In this document: piece by piece, positions 1-6,358 of the stretch
Layout of the letters: each line of letters begins with the position of its first letter
Position numbering within the stretch: position 1 is the first letter of the stretch
Source: an uncultured Bacteroidota bacterium
Lineage (GTDB): Bacteria > Bacteroidota > Bacteroidia > Chitinophagales > Chitinophagaceae
Direction of reading: 5' to 3'
Assembly (NCBI GenBank): GCA_903933995.1
Contig: CAIZMD010000691.1
Span: 1-6,564 of the forward strand
DNA: 6,564 bases
Notes under the pieces: model-generated
Told to the model about the DNA's origin: nothing
Databases searched by the model: none
The model's input: only the letters and a program-made list of their open reading frames with translations
Translations under genes and position numbers: made by a program

Positions 1-465
1 AAATTTCTCCGCCAAACGCATCAAGCGCAAAGCCTTTCTATATCCCTCTGGGTTTGCCATACCAAAATTGCGCAACTGACGCATTTTGGTATTGATTCCT
101 TTCTGTTGGCCAATCATCATAACGGTTTGCCCATTTAAGTCTGCAAACCCTCCTACCATGGCTTTGTCATCTTTTACATTTCTGTCTCCATGCAATTCCA
201 CAAAATTGGTGGTCATGTTCTGGATGTATTTTAAAGTATATGGTCTATCTGGATGACGGCTCAATTGTACTCTTTGCCAAGCTGTAAGTGAGGCTGTAAT
301 TTCCTTGCGCTTTTCAATAATAGATGCTTCTAGTTGTTCCAATGTGGCACTATAATCTATCTTGGGATTCTTCTCAGCCAACTTTTTTGTGTCTTCAATT
401 TGCTCGTATATTTCCTTGATTGGATTTTCAAAATCAAGAAACTGTCTATTTGGGTATTGAGGCAT
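1..465 (-). CDS. accA: Acetyl-CoA carboxylase carboxyltransferase subunit alpha, N-terminal part (cut by window edge)
   Basis: AccA pairs with AccD to form the carboxyltransferase that moves CO2 from carboxybiotin on AccB to acetyl-CoA, giving malonyl-CoA, the first committed step of fatty acid synthesis in the cytoplasm. I translated the minus strand from the ATG at 465-463 and obtained 155 uninterrupted residues, about half of the usual length near 320. The family's landmarks appear in order: FLDFENPI near residue 9, an N-terminal helical stretch, AWQRVQLSRHPDRPYTL around 65-80, ELHGDR, DDKAMVGGFA, the IGQQKG loop, then RNFGMANPEGYRKALRLM just before the edge. The start is the first ATG before FLDFE and matches the family's N-terminus. 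There is no clear Shine-Dalgarno, only an AT-rich leader, which is normal for Bacteroidota. The gene diverges from the tRNA-Asp gene, so its promoter must lie within 466-589; TATTTTTA at 491-484 on the minus strand is a weak -7 candidate. Confidence 0.95.
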   Translation of the reverse strand, partial: MPQYPNRQFLDFENPIKEIYEQIEDTKKLAEKNPKIDYSATLEQLEASIIEKRKEITASLTAWQRVQLSRHPDRPYTLKYIQNMTTNFVELHGDRNVKDDKAMVGGFADLNGQTVMMIGQQKGINTKMRQLRNFGMANPEGYRKALRLMRLAEKF

Positions 466-516
466 AATGATCAATTCAGGTGGTAAAAATAAGGTTTGAA
501 TTTTTTTTTGAAAAGA

Positions 517-549
517 TTTGTTTGTAAAACCTGTTTCCCCTTATCTTTG
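517..549 (+). promoter_or_regulatory. Bacteroidota-type promoter of the tRNA-Asp gene
   Basis: TATCTTTG at 542-549 is a perfect match to the Bacteroidota -7 consensus TAnnTTTG. Upstream are two tandem TTTG copies (517-520 and 521-524) that could serve as the -33 element, 21 or 17 bases from the -7 box. A run of nine T (501-509) sits just upstream and might act like an UP-type A/T tract; that is inference. Transcription would start near 555, about 35 bases before the mature tRNA, so a short 5' leader must be removed by RNase P. Confidence 0.72.
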
Positions 550-589
550 CCATCCGAAAAATAACCCTCCTGAGGCATTTTGAGGAAAC

Positions 590-663
590 GGATCGGTAGT
601 TCAGTTGGTTAGAATGCCGCCCTGTCACGGCGGAGGTCGCGGGTTCGAGTCCCGTCCGGTCCG
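590..663 (+). tRNA. tRNA-Asp (anticodon GTC)
   Basis: A full cloverleaf can be folded. The seven-pair acceptor stem is GGATCGG (590-596) with CCGGTCC (656-662), including one T-G wobble at the fourth pair. The D stem is GTTC with GAAT. The anticodon stem is CCGCC (617-621) with GGCGG (629-633), and the loop CTGTCAC puts GTC at 624-626, reading GAC and GAT. The T arm contains the universal TTCGAGT. The discriminator base is G663, the identity base expected for tRNA-Asp. The next bases are CAA, so the 3' CCA is not encoded and must be added by tRNA nucleotidyltransferase. It is a single-gene unit with its own promoter and terminator. Confidence 0.97.
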
Positions 664-664
664 C

Positions 665-690
665 AAAAGCCACTCATTTGAGTGGCTTTT
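665..690 (+). terminator. Intrinsic terminator after tRNA-Asp, probably bidirectional
   Basis: AAAAGCCACTC (665-675) pairs perfectly with GAGTGGCTTTT (680-690) around a four-base ATTT loop, and the stem ends in a T run (687-691). It begins two bases after the tRNA discriminator. Read on the minus strand, the same hairpin also ends in TTTT and lies 27 bases past the stop of the DUF502 gene, so it can serve both converging transcripts. Confidence 0.88.
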
Positions 691-716
691 TGCATTTTAA
701 AAGGTCTCATTTGCAT

Positions 717-1295
717 TTAACTGTTTACCCAATCAATGGCACCTTTTCCATAGTTCTTAAGACTTTGAATCACTTTATTATTGGGTACATTGATTCTTTT
801 GACCAATTCTGAGGGAAATATCAGCACTTCTCCTGCATCATGCCTTGGTGCATCGGCAATAAATACCGTACTCAGACCTGCTTTCTCTTCCACCAGAAAG
901 CCAATTTTCCAGGCATCACCATCTTTTACTGCAACTGGCTTTAATACTGTTGCTTCGGATTCCCCAACGGTATCTGCTGCAATTGATTTTAATAATAAGT
1001 ATCCTGGTATGTATACAAATAATGTGTCTTCAAGTCTCCCCATTTGTTGTTTGACTCTTTTGGACTTGATTAATAGCCCAGCAAAAAAGCATATGAGCAC
1101 CAAAAGAATAATGGCAAGAATCATACTGCCGTCTAAACCCAATACTGTATTAGGAAGGAGCTTAGCAAATGGAGCCGAAATTTTAACCATGATCTGATGT
1201 GCTTTCCCCAACATCATGCCCACTAGCACTATAGGTAACAAAAAAAGGATCCCACCACTAATGGTAGCGCGCAAAAATGTAGCAATTGATTTCAT
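717..1295 (-). CDS. DUF502-family integral membrane protein
   Basis: The product is predicted to be a 192-residue inner-membrane protein of the DUF502 family, whose biochemical role is not established. Two hydrophobic segments are visible, roughly residues 12-30 (GGILFLLPIVLVG) and 56-76 (SMILAIILLVLICFFAGLLI). They are followed by a soluble domain containing YIPGYLLLKSIAAD, a strand-rich core (WKIGFLVEE, TVFIADAPR) and FPSELVKRINV, which follow the DUF502 pattern of an aromatic/P-rich segment then beta strands. I chose the ATG at 1295-1293 (MKSIATFLRA) because family members begin a few residues before the first membrane helix. An in-frame ATG at 1337 would add 14 residues (MYFEYKAFIIKYLA), but it lies in an AT-rich promoter-like region overlapping an inverted repeat. 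The gene diverges from the kinase operon and ends against the terminator it shares with the tRNA. Confidence 0.78.
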   Translation of the reverse strand: MKSIATFLRATISGGILFLLPIVLVGMMLGKAHQIMVKISAPFAKLLPNTVLGLDGSMILAIILLVLICFFAGLLIKSKRVKQQMGRLEDTLFVYIPGYLLLKSIAADTVGESEATVLKPVAVKDGDAWKIGFLVEEKAGLSTVFIADAPRHDAGEVLIFPSELVKRINVPNNKVIQSLKNYGKGAIDWVNS

Positions 1296-1320
1296 GGCTA
1301 AATATTTAATTATGAATGCT

Positions 1321-1337
1321 TTGTATTCAAAATACAA
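1321..1337. repeat. Perfect 7-3-7 inverted repeat in the divergent interval
   Basis: TTGTATT (1321-1327), a CAA spacer, then AATACAA (1331-1337) form a perfect inverted repeat. It lies 26 bases upstream of the preferred start of the DUF502 gene and about 100 bases upstream of the kinase gene. It could be an operator for a dimeric regulator or a weak RNA hairpin. It could also be chance in AT-rich DNA. Confidence 0.5.
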
Positions 1338-1339
1338 TG

Positions 1340-1389
1340 AATTTCTAAATTGTATGGTAAGTTTTCTAAAAAAATAGATGTTAGAAATT
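1340..1389. repeat. 9-bp inverted repeat with an internal third half-site
   Basis: AATTTCTAA (1340-1348) and TTAGAAATT (1381-1389) are exact reverse complements separated by 32 bases. A third copy of the core, TTCTAA, occurs at 1364-1369 in the same orientation as the first and exactly 21 bases (about two helical turns) from it. The group lies upstream of the kinase gene, a plausible place for regulator binding. No binding protein is known from the sequence. Confidence 0.45.
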
Positions 1390-1406
1390 TCCTATATACT
1401 ACCTAC

Positions 1407-1427
1407 AAAGGAGTATTTATGGACTAG
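1407..1427 (+). promoter_or_regulatory. Strong Shine-Dalgarno with two-codon start-stop unit before the kinase gene
   Basis: AAAGGAG (1407-1413) lies five bases before an ATG at 1419, but that reading is ATG-GAC-TAG and stops at 1427. The kinase ATG at 1440 follows 12 bases later in the same frame. Either ribosomes load at the strong site and reinitiate at 1440, making this a minimal leader that tunes kinase expression, or TAG arose by mutation in a formerly longer N-terminus (M-D-stop-I-P-S-P then M). No comparable Shine-Dalgarno sits directly in front of 1440. Confidence 0.5.
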
Positions 1428-1439
1428 ATACCATCGCCC

Positions 1440-3326
1440 ATGAAGAATTGGTTATTTTTAAAGCTGTTGAAACGATTACAGATTATATTATTCCTTGTAG
1501 CTAATGCCATTTTTTGCAATGCACAATTGCAGGTAAAATATAATTATACCAACATCAAAGATTTGGTTTCTGGTTTAAGTTATACCATGGTTTCCTCTGT
1601 TAACATGAGTGAATCTCAAATCAATAATTTGAATGAAGCTGAATGGCAATTAGTTAAAGGTTCCAAACTTAAATTGAATAGACTTTCCCAAACATTGGTT
1701 TTAAAAATACCTATTAACCAAATTTTACAGCAGGGCGATTTTGATTATATAAGTATTAATAACCCACATGTAAACTTTTTGAAGTGTTGGATTGTACTAA
1801 AAGGACAAACCCTAAAGTCATTTATTTTAACAGGTGACAATCTCCCTTTTAATTCAAGAACCATCCCTGTTACAAATTTTGTCTTTCCCATAAAAGGGGT
1901 AGATTTTTCAGGAGCAGACTTATTCATACTTGCCGATAAGCGCTATACCAATTTAAGCATGCCCATAGATTTTCAAACAAAAGAAGCTTATGCAAATGCT
2001 TTGCAAATACAGAACCTAGTTTGGGGTACGGTGATAGGTATATTTTTCTTTATTTTCTTACTCAATCTATTTTTGGCTTCCCTACTTAAGCTAAAACTTT
2101 TTTTATGGTATGCCATTTTGCAAGCCAGTATGATCATTTATTTATTGGGAGATAGTGGTTTATCTTATAAGCTTTTTTACCCCAATATACCTACATTCAA
2201 TGACCTTGTAAGGCCATTCTCACTTGCATTTGGCATTGTTCCCCTGATTTTGTTTTTCAATCTTTTAATGGACCTTAAAAACAAACTGCCCAAATTATTA
2301 GACTTTAATAAGCTGGTCTTACTATGCTATATCCCTCTTTATATCATAGCCATCATATCTGCTTCCAGTGGGGATTATGCCATTCAAGGTCTTTGGTTAC
2401 AAATTAATAAAATACTTGGCCCTTTGTTGCTTTTAACCTTATTGATTGAAGCAGCTTATTGCTACTATTGCAATATTAGATACAGCATCTTTGCGCTAAT
2501 TTCCTATTTGGGAACCACTGCATTCTTTGTGATATATAGTTTGCATCAAAATGAAATAATTGCCGATAACTTTTTTAATTCAAAATCTAATTATTGGGGA
2601 TTAATCTGGGAATTAACCGTCATGTCTATTGCACTTAGTTTTAGATATAAATATTCTCAAACCGAAACTGAAAATCTTGCCAAGAAAAATAGACTTCAGC
2701 AAGAGCAACTATTCTCTGGCACAGTGGCATTTCAGGAAAAAGAAATGCAAAGATTTTCATCGCTTTTACATGACAACATTGGTGCCAACTTGGGTTTGTT
2801 AAGACTGGAGGCAGATCAAATGCCACTTACAGAAGCAGGAAGAGAACAATTAGCTAGCCATATAACTGAATTGGGTAATGAAGTAAGAATTATGAGTCAC
2901 CGTTTGTCTCCCATACTTTTAGAAGAGAAGGGTTTATATCTAGCCATTGAGGAGACTGTTGAAAGAATTAAAAGATTGGGATCCACTGATATTGTATTTG
3001 AGTGGATAGGAAAAAGAGATACTTACAATACCCAATTCTCTATTTTAATTTATAGAATCTCTCAAGAATTGTTACAAAATTTAATCAAACATAGTCATGC
3101 AAAAACTGCTTTTTTACAAATCATGGTGGAAGATCAGTTGGTATCTATTTACCTAGAAGATGATGGAATTGGCTTTAATCTGGATGAGCCTTTGGCAGGT
3201 GTAGGCTTAAAAAGCATTGAAAAGCTAACTGAATTACTCAATGGAAGGTTTCAAATTAATAGTAGCCAAGGTGAGGGTTTTAGTATTTCAATAGAATTCA
3301 ATTGGAGCTCGAATGAAAATATATAA
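1440..3326 (+). CDS. 7TMR-DISM sensor histidine kinase (HisKA_3/HATPase type)
   Basis: This 628-residue inner-membrane kinase probably senses a periplasmic ligand and phosphorylates the regulator encoded next. A signal peptide (1-28, ending CNA before Q29) precedes a periplasmic 7TMR-DISMED2-like domain (about 29-190) with INNPHVNF near 106-113 and GDNLPFNSR near 132-140. Seven hydrophobic segments follow at about 192-214, 218-236, 255-277, 289-309, 320-340, 347-368 and 386-402, then a charged linker, probably coiled coil (403-436). The HisKA_3 domain has phospho-acceptor H444 in SLLHDNIG and a second helix with SHRLSP (486-491). The ATPase domain shows the N box ELLQNLIKH (543-551), EDDGIGF (573-579), GVGL (587-590) and GEG (611-613), so it appears active. 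The usual HisKA_3 phosphatase glutamine (DxxxQ) is absent: D445 is followed by A at +4. Its stop overlaps the regulator start by 14 bases, indicating translational coupling. Ligand unknown. Confidence 0.92.
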   Translation: MKNWLFLKLLKRLQIILFLVANAIFCNAQLQVKYNYTNIKDLVSGLSYTMVSSVNMSESQINNLNEAEWQLVKGSKLKLNRLSQTLVLKIPINQILQQGDFDYISINNPHVNFLKCWIVLKGQTLKSFILTGDNLPFNSRTIPVTNFVFPIKGVDFSGADLFILADKRYTNLSMPIDFQTKEAYANALQIQNLVWGTVIGIFFFIFLLNLFLASLLKLKLFLWYAILQASMIIYLLGDSGLSYKLFYPNIPTFNDLVRPFSLAFGIVPLILFFNLLMDLKNKLPKLLDFNKLVLLCYIPLYIIAIISASSGDYAIQGLWLQINKILGPLLLLTLLIEAAYCYYCNIRYSIFALISYLGTTAFFVIYSLHQNEIIADNFFNSKSNYWGLIWELTVMSIALSFRYKYSQTETENLAKKNRLQQEQLFSGTVAFQEKEMQRFSSLLHDNIGANLGLLRLEADQMPLTEAGREQLASHITELGNEVRIMSHRLSPILLEEKGLYLAIEETVERIKRLGSTDIVFEWIGKRDTYNTQFSILIYRISQELLQNLIKHSHAKTAFLQIMVEDQLVSIYLEDDGIGFNLDEPLAGVGLKSIEKLTELLNGRFQINSSQGEGFSISIEFNWSSNENI

Positions 3327-3933
3327 TATAGCACTAGTAGATGATCACCTACTATTTGCAGAGGGAATTGGAAATATGCTTTCAGGTAAACCTGAATTTA
3401 ATATTTCATTTATCACAAGTTCCGTAACCGAAATGTTTGAGCTTTTAAAGCGCGATAGCATTGATATTCTATTACTTGATATTAACATGCCTCCTTTCAA
3501 TGGAAGAGCTTTAATTCCAAGGTTAAAAACGGAGTATCCCAATATTAAAATCATGATTTTAACCATGTATCAACCCATGGATATTGGTCTTGATATCAAA
3601 GAATTCAATGGAGATGCTTATGTATTAAAAATTTCTGGAAAGCAAATTCTGGAAGAAGCATTAAGCCATTTAATGAACCAGCAAAGCTATATAGACCCTA
3701 ATATAGTGGTACCTGTTGAAAATGCAGACACAAACAAACAAAAAGTAAAACTAACCAAACGCGAAATAGAAATTGTCCGATTAATTGTTTCCGGAAAAAC
3801 CACCAAAGACATTGCCCAAGAATTATACTTAAGCGAATTGACCATTAAAACACATAGAAAAAACATAAGTGAAAAAATGGACTCTAAAGGTCTTGCCGAT
3901 CTAATTGCCAAAACAAAGGATCTGATTCAGTAA
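3313..3933 (+). CDS. NarL/FixJ (LuxR-type) DNA-binding response regulator
   Basis: This is a 206-residue cytoplasmic transcription regulator, the likely partner of the kinase just upstream. The receiver domain (1-122) has the acidic pair D10-D11, phospho-acceptor D56 in LLLDINMP, T84 in MILTMY and K106 in YVLKIS, so all phosphorylation and switch residues are present. A short linker (about 123-145) leads to a LuxR-type helix-turn-helix (147-203) with LTKREIEIVRLI, GKTTKDIAQEL and the recognition helix around ELTIKTHRKNI. The ATG lies inside the last codons of the kinase gene (14-base overlap, different frame), so the two are almost certainly co-transcribed and coupled. Targets cannot be read from the sequence; the repeats upstream of the kinase are candidates for autoregulation. 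The gene ends six bases before the stop codon of the converging helicase gene. Confidence 0.94.
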   Translation: MKIYNIALVDDHLLFAEGIGNMLSGKPEFNISFITSSVTEMFELLKRDSIDILLLDINMPPFNGRALIPRLKTEYPNIKIMILTMYQPMDIGLDIKEFNGDAYVLKISGKQILEEALSHLMNQQSYIDPNIVVPVENADTNKQKVKLTKREIEIVRLIVSGKTTKDIAQELYLSELTIKTHRKNISEKMDSKGLADLIAKTKDLIQ

Positions 3934-3939
3934 ACCCAT

Positions 3940-5271
3940 TTATTTTTTGGGTGCTCGCTTTTTGGGTTTCCCGTACTTGGCCTGCATTTTATCTTTGTAT
4001 CGCACTTTTTGATTGGTCCTTAAATTCTTGGCAGACTTCTCATGAAAAGCAGGGCCGGCATTTTCATCCTTTTTGGGAAGTTTTGGGATAATTATCCTAA
4101 CATTTGATTTGGGCATTTCATCCTCTGTAAGCTCCGTTGAAATCTCTAAGTTATCCGGAAGTTCTTGCATAGGAATATCATAATGCATTAATTCCTGGAT
4201 GGCCGTTTGAGAGGGTAAATCTTTTTCCGTAATAAAACTAATAGCAACTCCTTTTTTGTCTGCCCTACCCGTTCTTCCTATTCTATGAATATAGTGCTCT
4301 GGAACATCAGGCATATCAAAATTGAATACATGGGTTACTTCAGCAATATCAATACCCCTAGCTACAATATCTGTAGCAATGATAAATCTATAGACACTTT
4401 CTTTAAACTGTTTAACCGTATTGAATCTATGATTCTGTTCTTTATTAGAATGGATCACACCTGCAGTTCCCGGAAAATGTGGTTCTAGTCTTTCAAATAA
4501 CTGGTCTGCTAATTTTTTAGTGGCCGTAAAAATCAGCACTTTACTCATGCTCTCATCTTGAGCCAACAATAATTCTAATAGATTAACCTTTGTATTAAAA
4601 TTTGGTACCAAATAAGCAGTTTGCTGAATATTATCAAGCGGTGTACCTGTAGGAGCTGCTTCTACCTTCACAGGCTCATTAAAATAGGTTTCCATTAAAG
4701 CTTCTACGTCTTCTGTAATGGTTGCAGAAAAAAGTAGGTTCTGCCTTCTGGCGGGTAAAAGATCAATAATGTTTTTTAACTGGGTTCTAAAACCAAGGTT
4801 AAGCATTTCATCCATTTCATCTACTACCAATTTCTTAATGGTGCGCAGTTTAAATGCACCTGCCATGGCTAGGTCAAATAACCTTCCAGGCGTAGCTACA
4901 ATCACATCGGCCCCGTCTTCCAATGCCAATACCTGTGTTTTTATATTCACTCCACCGTATACTCCAACAACGGTCACGCCCATAAACGGCGTCAACATTT
5001 TTACATTTTCTACCACTTGGGTAACCAATTCTCTTGTTGGAACTAGGATCAGAATTTGAGGATCCTTGTCCTTATTAAACTTCCATAACCTAAGTAAAGG
5101 CAATAAATAGGCAAAGGTTTTACCAGTACCGGTTTGCGCTATGCCACAAACGTCTTTGCCTGACATAGCAACAGCAAATACCCTTTCTTGAATAGTTGTT
5201 GGTTGGGTATAGCCAAGGTTGTCCAAGGCTTTTAATAAAGGGGCATTCAGATTCAGTTGGTCAAATCGCAT
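3940..5271 (-). CDS. DEAD-box ATP-dependent RNA helicase (motif II reads DEMD)
   Basis: This 443-residue helicase of superfamily 2 unwinds short RNA duplexes with ATP; relatives act in ribosome assembly, mRNA decay and cold adaptation. Both RecA-like lobes are complete. The Q motif lies near 1-28 (F3, then PTTIQ), motif I AQTGTGKT at 45-52, Ia PTREL at 78-82, Ib TPGR at 127-130, motif II DEMD at 151-154, motif III SAT at 182-184, motif IV around VLIFTA (245-250), motif V around ATDIVARGID (299-308) and motif VI HRIGRTGR at 329-336. A lysine/arginine-rich tail (about 399-443) probably binds RNA. Motif II has M in place of A in DEAD; the catalytic D and E remain, so activity is expected. The length matches RhlE/CsdA-like short helicases, but I cannot assign a specific ortholog. 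It lies 45 bases after the PorP/SprF gene and may be co-transcribed or use its own promoter in that gap. Confidence 0.95.
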   Translation of the reverse strand: MRFDQLNLNAPLLKALDNLGYTQPTTIQERVFAVAMSGKDVCGIAQTGTGKTFAYLLPLLRLWKFNKDKDPQILILVPTRELVTQVVENVKMLTPFMGVTVVGVYGGVNIKTQVLALEDGADVIVATPGRLFDLAMAGAFKLRTIKKLVVDEMDEMLNLGFRTQLKNIIDLLPARRQNLLFSATITEDVEALMETYFNEPVKVEAAPTGTPLDNIQQTAYLVPNFNTKVNLLELLLAQDESMSKVLIFTATKKLADQLFERLEPHFPGTAGVIHSNKEQNHRFNTVKQFKESVYRFIIATDIVARGIDIAEVTHVFNFDMPDVPEHYIHRIGRTGRADKKGVAISFITEKDLPSQTAIQELMHYDIPMQELPDNLEISTELTEDEMPKSNVRIIIPKLPKKDENAGPAFHEKSAKNLRTNQKVRYKDKMQAKYGKPKKRAPKK

Positions 5272-5288
5272 ATTGCTTCAATAAGACC

Positions 5289-5296
5289 CAAAACTA
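5289..5296 (-). promoter_or_regulatory. Candidate -7 element for the helicase gene
   Basis: On the minus strand this reads TAGTTTTG, a full match to TAnnTTTG, 17 bases upstream of the helicase ATG. No well-spaced TTTG is visible upstream; the only nearby TTG (in CTTGGCG, 5327-5321) is too far away. The helicase may therefore have a weak own start with a very short leader, or simply be read from the upstream genes. Confidence 0.3.
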
Positions 5297-5316
5297 GGTT
5301 ATTATTCCCGGATGCG

Positions 5317-6345
5317 TTATCGCCAAGGGCAAGGGATGGTTGATCTTGACTTATTTCCAGACCTTAAAATCAATGAAAACTCAAAGGTTTGTAGCGGCCC
5401 AAGACTAGATTTTGAATTAGAAATATTAACATCATAGCTCAATCCACCTAGAACATTGCCAACGCCCAACCCTATATAAGGGATAACAGCTTCGTTCTGA
5501 CGATACCAAAGTCCCGTATTCAAAATAGTAGGATTAGCGTCTTCTCCTGTCTCTCCCAAAATGTTGCCAAAATTTACTCCAACCGAATAGGAATTAATAT
5601 TGTTTTCAAAAACAAACATAGAATTGGCATTAAAAACCAACCGGTCATTCAAGTATGTCTGAAAATCTGCGTGCACATTATACCTGGGGGGATCAAATTG
5701 ATTGGCGTCTTGTAAAGCTGATTTTGCCGTCCTAAAAAATCGATACCCTGCTATACCAATATCAAAATTGGTTGTTTCAGTTCTTAATGTATAAGTAATG
5801 CCTGCAAAAGCCGAATAATAAGGCTTGATACTGGACATATACGCTTCATTGGTTGGAAGGGTTCTATTAAAACCTGAAGAGGATAACTGAGACGCAAAAC
5901 TAAGTTGAGAAAAATCTATAATGGTATTGGAATAAGTTCCTCCAATTCCTGCAGATAATCCTTGTACATCATCTGCATCCAAACTAATATGGGAGCTCAA
6001 AGCAAAATTGAAAGAAGTGCTTTTAAAGGCTCCTGCCAATCCATTGTCTTGCAAGAACAACAATCCTCCGCCAATATAATTGTGCTCGTCGTATTTGTTT
6101 TTATAAATTTTTCCATCAAAAGAAAGAGAAGTTGTATTCAACGGATCTGTTCCCGCACTAATCCACTGATTTCTTCTTATCCCTACCAATCGCCAATTGG
6201 CGTCTCCATTACCAGCAAGGGAAGGATTCACCGTTAAAGGCGATGCAAAAAATTGAGAAAAGATGGGATCCTGTGCATGTATTACCGTATAGGAATGCAT
6301 GACAAGAAAAAGAAAAACCAATCTAATATTTTTATTCAAGCGCAT
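5317..6345 (-). CDS. PorP/SprF-family type IX secretion outer-membrane protein
   Basis: This 342-residue protein belongs to the PorP/SprF family, outer-membrane beta-barrel-like proteins of Bacteroidota tied to type IX secretion and gliding. SprF is needed to secrete the SprB adhesin. A signal peptide (1-24, ending HA before Q25) is followed by the hallmark mature N-terminus QDPIFSQFFASPLTVNPSLAG. The body alternates polar and aromatic strands (YIGGGLLFLQD, FNFALSSHISL, IGIAGYRFF, YIGLGVGNVLGGLSYDVN), consistent with a barrel. The C-terminus IPCPWR resembles the conserved PCPRF-type ending of the family. The gene starts 13 bases after the stop of the CHU_C-domain gene, so the two are probably one operon. 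There is no Shine-Dalgarno, only an AT-rich leader, as is common in this phylum. It is probably the dedicated export partner of that upstream product (inference), since such pairs occur as neighbours and genomes carry many paralogs. It is unlikely to be the core PorP itself. Confidence 0.93.
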   Translation of the reverse strand: MRLNKNIRLVFLFLVMHSYTVIHAQDPIFSQFFASPLTVNPSLAGNGDANWRLVGIRRNQWISAGTDPLNTTSLSFDGKIYKNKYDEHNYIGGGLLFLQDNGLAGAFKSTSFNFALSSHISLDADDVQGLSAGIGGTYSNTIIDFSQLSFASQLSSSGFNRTLPTNEAYMSSIKPYYSAFAGITYTLRTETTNFDIGIAGYRFFRTAKSALQDANQFDPPRYNVHADFQTYLNDRLVFNANSMFVFENNINSYSVGVNFGNILGETGEDANPTILNTGLWYRQNEAVIPYIGLGVGNVLGGLSYDVNISNSKSSLGPLQTFEFSLILRSGNKSRSTIPCPWR

Positions 6346-6358
6346 ATACTTAATTGAA

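Noticed and set aside
476..673. A 65-residue minus-strand reading frame containing TGLEPATSAVTGR
   Set aside because: It is the antisense of the tRNA-Asp gene and its leader; this peptide is a well-known spurious annotation arising from tRNA complements.
688..720. Direct repeat of TTTGCATTT (about 688-697 and 710-719)
   Set aside because: Short, AT-rich and only two copies between a terminator and a stop codon; probably chance.
781..1197. 138-residue plus-strand reading frame
   Set aside because: It is entirely antisense to the DUF502 gene, has no recognisable domain, and its composition follows the opposite strand's codons.
1296..1337. 14-residue N-terminal extension of the DUF502 protein
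   Set aside because: The extension is not typical of the family, overlaps a palindrome and promoter-like DNA, and the internal ATG at 1295 gives the usual start just before the first membrane helix.
3934..3952. Hairpin ACCCA/TGGGT as a bidirectional terminator between regulator and helicase
   Set aside because: Only five pairs with a nine-base loop and no following T run on the plus strand; too weak to call.
4718..5059. 113-residue plus-strand reading frame within the helicase gene
   Set aside because: It is a shadow of the strongly conserved helicase motifs on the other strand, with no start signal or family resemblance.
5962..6237. 91-residue plus-strand reading frame
   Set aside because: It is antisense to the PorP/SprF coding region, which has a signal peptide and family motifs; this frame has none.
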